A stretch of DNA of 64,000 bases, taken from Antedon bifida (taxonomy: Eukaryota > Echinodermata > Crinoidea > Comatulida > Antedonidae). A program made the translations under genes and the position numbers. The notes under the pieces are model-generated. The model was not told the DNA's origin. It searched no databases and was given only the letters and a program-made list of their open reading frames with translations. The stretch covers positions 62,001 through 126,000 of the forward strand of contig OY727100.1 in NCBI GenBank assembly GCA_963402885.1, given 5' to 3'. This document shows, in pieces, positions 59,339 through 64,000 of the stretch. The first letter of the stretch is position 1. Each line of letters begins with the position of its first letter.

Positions 59339-59826
59339 TATAATCAGAAGCAGGAGATGGACATATTCATTATTTGCAGCAATATAAATTAATCAAAATT
59401 GTATTTTATTTCTTGGTGTAAATGTTGTTTTGTTTATACAATACAAGTACAAATAAATTCAGAACTAATGGTAAACTATCCACCTAGAAATTACTGTTAT
59501 GTTGCTGTGTAATAATTAGTCAAAGAGTTTATCATGTGTATTCATTAATGTTAATGTAATAAATATATCCCAGCATTTTCTGTAGATTGAGAAATTACTT
59601 GTAAAATAAATAGTTTATATCTACACATTTGTTATATTGAATATTAAACAGTAACTTTATAATATTAAATAACTATTAGGACTGTTAGTCATTTGTGGTG
59701 TAAATTGTAAAATACACACAGATAATATAAAAAGTGAAAGTATTATGGTATTATCAGATTCTGTTATAATAATTAAGTACAAATGTATAAATGAGGTTGT
59801 ATGCCTACCTGTGATGATTGGGTGCT
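59339..59826. other. Tail-to-tail spacer NAPG / MEAK7
   Basis: AT-rich 3' UTRs; AATAAA words near 59450 and 59557 could serve NAPG. Nothing else seen. Confidence 0.5.
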
Positions 59827-62800
59827 TTACATGGGAGGCAGGTTGTGAATCTCTGGAATGTCACTAGTAGGGTCTTCTCTTAATCCTTCACTCTTTCTTT
59901 CTTTTCCCATGATATCCAAAAGAGCTCTTGCTTCTGGGTCTTTGTCTAAAATACTGCACGTTTGTTCATCTTCCTGTAAGTAATATTCAAGCATCTAATT
60001 ATGCCACACGCACATTTTACAATTATGTATAAATTATCCACAATCACGTTCATATTTCATAAATATTATTTATTTTAACTATAATTGATTGAAATTCATG
60101 GCAATTAGAAATGTAAATATTATACCTTTATTGTAACTTTAGGAATATCTCCAACTGCCCATACCTCTAGCATATCAACATTATACTGTTCTGATGCAGA
60201 GAGTTGGGTACTGTTATATGTAGTACATCTAGGCTGAGCCTTACTGTGACCTATACCAAAATCTTGGTCCAACCACAGACCAAAATAACCAAACTGACCT
60301 CCCATACCCTAGAATTAAAATATAACAAAAATACAGTTTACTCTACAATTTATGGATGTACACTAGACATCCCCTTTTAAGGGACACTTTCAGTGAAATG
60401 AACAAGGGCTCTATGTTTTAGCACTACAGCCTTTTCAGAGGTTACCCCTAGTACGGGAACACTTTGTTAATGTTGGGTTACCCCTAGTACGGGAACACTT
60501 TGTTAATGTTGGGTTACCCCTAGTACGGGAACACTTTGTTAATGTTGGGTTACCCCTAGTACGGGAACACTTTGTTAATGTTGGGTTACCCCTAGTACGG
60601 GAACACTTTGTTAATGTTGGGTTACCCCTAGTACGGGAACACTTTGTTAATGTTGGGTTACCCCTAGTACGGGAACACTTTGTTAATGTTGGGTTACCCC
60701 TAGTACGGGAACACTTTGTTAATGTTGGGTTACCCCTAGTACGGGAACACTTTGTTAATGTTGGGTTACCCCTAGTACGGGAACACTTTGTTAATGTTGG
60801 GTTACCCCTAGTACGGGAACACTTTGTTAATGTTGGGTTACCTCTAGTACGGGAACACTTTGTTAATGTTGGGTTACCCCTAGTACGGGAACACTTTGTT
60901 AATGTTGGGTTCTGAAGGTGTCCCCTTAATAGGGGTTCTATTGTAATTGCATCAAATGAACCTTTTAAAAATGCAATGAGATAAACTATGCCACAACAGT
61001 ACTTACCAGCCCATTAGGAAGTGTCTCTTGGTCCATATTTAAATACATGTAATGTTCATTGATACTTGTACTTTCATATATTGCCATTGATGGCAACAAT
61101 GAGAATAAAAAACACTCACTGGAACCTAATTAAAAATAGAAAAAGGAAAACTTAGTGGTTTTGTTCATTTTCATTATATTCACGCTAAACTCTTGTTAAC
61201 CCTCAATTCTATTTCATTGAAGAAAACATTTCTTTACTAACCAAATTGTACAATACAAATAGTTCAAGTTATCAATATTATCAGTCATTTAAAAAGGAAA
61301 AAAAGATTTAATTACCAATAAAACTAGGTCCAATTTTCCAGTTTACAGATGCAAATCCACCAAAAACATGTCCCTCTTTGTCTTTAACTAGTAGAATACT
61401 TGGTCCTTGTAAGCTGATTTTTTTGACAAGTGTAGAGAAGCTTGCTCCGTGTAAATCAACAGCATATACTAATCTCCAAATATGCCTCAAATTGTGAGGT
61501 AAATGATGATTAATTAGCAAAATTGATGGCAAGCTCAATAAAGATGTGAAATTATCCCAATTTACATCTACAAATTGTGGCAACAGTGGAGACATGTAAG
61601 TTGTACTGTCTGCTCTACTTTCCTCTTCCTGAAAAGTAACAACATGTGATGACTATTTTGAGTGTGATTAAAACATTTAGTAAATAAATTACATGGCAAC
61701 GAGGTGAACTACCATAAAACAGGAGTGGAGTGGAGTTTGGCTTGGTGGTTATGATGCTTGGCTTCCACTCCAAGGGTCCTGGGTTCAAGTCCTGTCACAT
61801 GATTTTTTCTAAGGACAAAATTACAACTCCACTCCCAAAGACTTGTAATAAGACTTTGTTTATGTAGAGCATCTTGTGTATATGTTTGTCTTGTGAACCT
61901 CTGAGGGTCCCTAATGATCAGCAATTGCTGGATGGATCACCCTCAATAAATATGGTACAAAAAAAAAAAAACACTTGCACAAACAGCAAAAACAACAATT
62001 CAACCATAACATTGCAGAATGATACTACTATTAAGAACAAACAATTCAATAAAAAAAAAGGAAAAACTTATGGTACCTTTAGTTGATTGTTTTTGATATG
62101 AAAGCAATACATCATTATGTCAGTTAGAATTGTCTGTATCAGCGGTTTGTCTTGAAGCCATGTGCAAACATCGAGGGCACTCTTTATATCTCTATCTAAA
62201 CGACGCAAAATAATACTTACTGCTAGCAATGATATTACACTGAATAAACTAAAGCATAATCTTAACAAAATAGGGGTCAATATCATTAGGATGATGCGAT
62301 TGAGCATAAACAGATTAAATTGTACCATAGGTACCTTACCTTGAACATTTTGCAAACATACATCCACGAAAACTTGAGTTGTCTTTGTCGTTTCTGTTGA
62401 TGTCAGATTAACTTCCATGTTCTTAAGAATTGCCTCATAACACTTAAGAAACATTTCAAGTACCTGGATCATGTTAGATGTAAATAATTATATTATTGTC
62501 ATGGGTCCATTAATCTAGGATGAGGCTGGCCCTGGTCAGAGGGTGATCTTGCATAATGATATTATTGTCATGGGTCAGAGGGTGGGTCCTGTAACCTAGA
62601 ATGAGGCTGTAATTGGCCCTGGTCAGAGGGTGATCTTGCATAATCTGTTTTTTTGTGCTCCTAATGTAGGCTACCAGTCTGCATATTACATAATGCACCG
62701 TTTACATAATAAATAAGTATGATAAATAAACGTTCCTATTATATCGTATTTTGCTCACCTTTCTAAAAGAACTTAACATGACTATTTTGTCGTCAGAAAC

Positions 62801-63536
62801 TGCCAGTGTGTACAAAACAACTGCCTGTTGATCAACCATTCCTTTAATAAAATCTGCCATGGAAACCATAAAATTCTCAAATGATACATACTCTTCTTTG
62901 TCGCACATCATCACAAATAATTTACTCACAACTGTGTCTGGTACTCTACCACTAATATATTTCTGTGAATTATAAATAAGACATTCCTTTTCAATATACA
63001 CAATATTGTATACATATTCTCTTGGTGCCATGCCTATACTTATTAGGCTAGTAACTTTGTTAATAAACGTAAATAATGACCACTTGATGAAAGTGGACTA
63101 ATTTGCAAATTAACGTACCAATGTTACCAGAACAAAACAGCTCATCATATGCCTACCTGGTGATGTGTGGTTTGTCAAACATATAGAAAAACATTTATCA
63201 TATACAAGTACTATGTAGTAATAAAGATCATATTTGTCCAAAAGGTTTTAAAACAAAATAATGAAATTATATTATTTTAAACAGTTTTATAGAAATCAAG
63301 GGGCAATGTAAATTTTGAGCATCTTTTTTTTATGTATTAGGGAATAATGTTTTTATTCATACCTTTAAATGTTGTTCACAAAATACATTTTGATTATCAT
63401 TATCTCTACAAATGTCCTGGAAAATTAACTTTAACTCCGCAAGTTCTTCAGGAGAGAATAGTGTAATGGACTGATTGTATTTGGTCAAATGTTGAGACCT
63501 TGAAGCAGAAACACTCGTTGATTTAGCTGCTCCCAT
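59827..63536 (-). CDS. MEAK7: MTOR-associated protein MEAK7 (TLDC1), TLD domain
   Basis: Lysosome-associated TLD-domain protein linked in mammals to mTOR signalling. Exons 5' to 3': 63363-63536, 62759-62962, 62340-62463, 62077-62195, 61316-61628, 61007-61125, 60126-60308 and 59827-59973; 460 residues (human 456), phases consistent. The N terminus MGAAKS is an N-myristoylation sequence. The TLD domain runs from about residue 230 to 410: WRLVYAVDLHGASFSTL, HVFGGFASVNWKIGPSFIG, SSECFLFSLLPSMAIY, NEHYMYLN, GMGGQFGYFGLWLD, CTTYNSTQLSA and LEVWAVGD. The C-terminal tail (LLDIMGKERKSEGLRE) matches the family. An in-frame ATG two codons upstream (63542) would abolish the myristoylation site; I prefer 63536. 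Convergent with NAPG. Confidence 0.95.
60364..60945. mobile_element. MITE-like element enclosing a 36-bp minisatellite (13 copies)
   Basis: Flanks near 60364-60389 (ccccttttaagggacac) and 60917-60945 (gtgtccccttaataggggtt) are imperfect inverted repeats. Between them lie about 13 near-identical units containing gttacccctagtacgggaac and ttgttaatgttgg (60439-60911). It lies in MEAK7 intron 6. Confidence 0.85.
61715..61975 (+). mobile_element. tRNA-derived SINE with poly-A tail
   Basis: Box A-like tggcttggtggttatgatgc (61738-61757), box B-like tgggttcaagtcctg (61780-61795), a non-tRNA body, and a poly-A run ending near 61972. Complete-looking insertion in MEAK7 intron 4. Confidence 0.75.
62505..62650. 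repeat. Short direct repeats in MEAK7 intron 2
   Basis: Two copies of a segment containing cctggtcagagggtgatctt, about 85 bp apart, plus a shorter copy of 'attattgtcatgggtc'. Confidence 0.8.
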
Positions 63537-63542
63537 TTTCAT

Positions 63543-64000
63543 CTTAAAAAGAATCATCAATTTAAATTTAAAATCAATAAAATGGAGAACGTAAAATAAT
63601 GCACAATAGTAGAGCTGCACTTTTTTTGTAAGAAACATGACGCTTGTTCAACACTGGTGCCAGGATCACTAAATTAATAGCTTTCAAATTTGTTAATCAG
63701 GAGAATATAACTGTAACTAACCTGTAACTTATAAAGTACAATCAATATTTAACAAAACAATAATAAATATATACCTCTTTAATTCAAAAGATCCCAATAA
63801 AACGGGCGTTCTAAAACAGTTTGTAAAATGCATGTTCGTACATTCATAATGCATAATTGGCGTGCCATACATGGCGACCGATACCCTTAAACGAATACAT
63901 TTACCTCAATTGACACGCGACCGAAATGAAACGTCCACTAAACCTAAGCAGGTACCTAAATATACGGTATATGCTACGTAAATATAGCAGATAGTAGATA
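63543..64000. other. MEAK7 5' region
   Basis: Upstream sequence and possible 5' UTR; an AAG acceptor-like site precedes the start codon. No further gene recognised before the window edge. Confidence 0.5.

Overview
The window is nuclear DNA from an animal: AT-rich, intron-dense, with small phase-consistent exons and GT-AG introns, and single-copy genes whose nearest relatives are animal proteins. The frequent 'taggcctat'-type words, tRNA-derived short elements, Penelope-like remnants, terminal-inverted-repeat elements and very abundant minisatellites fit a marine invertebrate deuterostome. I lean to an echinoderm (moderate confidence); the species cannot be told from the sequence alone.

Layout. 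1-9082 (-): PRP16/DHX38 pre-mRNA splicing helicase, 19 exons, 3' end outside the window. 10745-11359 (+): NUDT7-like peroxisomal CoA diphosphatase ending in SKL. 12608-24311 (-): copine with two homologous, phase-0 versions of one C2B exon. 24.3-34.1 kb: gene-poor, with a 47-bp minisatellite and a 4.4-kb block of three diverged non-coding units (25150-29551) introduced by stem-loops. 34722-36467 (+): mRNA cap guanine-N7 methyltransferase RNMT. 37498-47429 (-): Na+/H+ exchanger SLC9A8/NHE8. 48912-50006 (+): MARVEL-domain four-helix membrane protein. 50560-52350 (-): B-box/filamin/NHL protein on one coding exon. 54238-54648 (-): C/EBP-gamma-like bZIP. 56058-59338 (+): gamma-SNAP (NAPG). 59827-63536 (-): MEAK7/TLDC1 TLD-domain protein.

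Neighbouring genes mostly alternate head-to-head and tail-to-tail. They are general housekeeping and trafficking genes (splicing, capping, CoA turnover, membrane fusion, ion exchange, lysosomal signalling) and do not form a functional cluster. I reconstructed exon phases across every gene, and all junctions agree.

The unusual content is in the introns. (1) A candidate mutually exclusive exon pair rewrites Ca2+-binding loop 3 of the copine C2B domain. (2) Two introns look U12-type: an AT-AC intron in NHE8 and a GTATCCTTT intron in NAPG. (3) Tandem duplications repeatedly span exon-intron junctions, producing arrays of decoy splice sites (PRP16, NAPG, NHE8, the MARVEL gene), with a related duplication at the C/EBP 3' end. 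(4) The 25-29.5 kb block carries palindromes and ten perfect TGACGTCA sites. (5) Two hammerhead-like motifs mark Penelope-like remnants in PRP16 introns. The long apparent reading frames at 14-15, 24.7, 43-45 and 48 kb are minisatellite artefacts.
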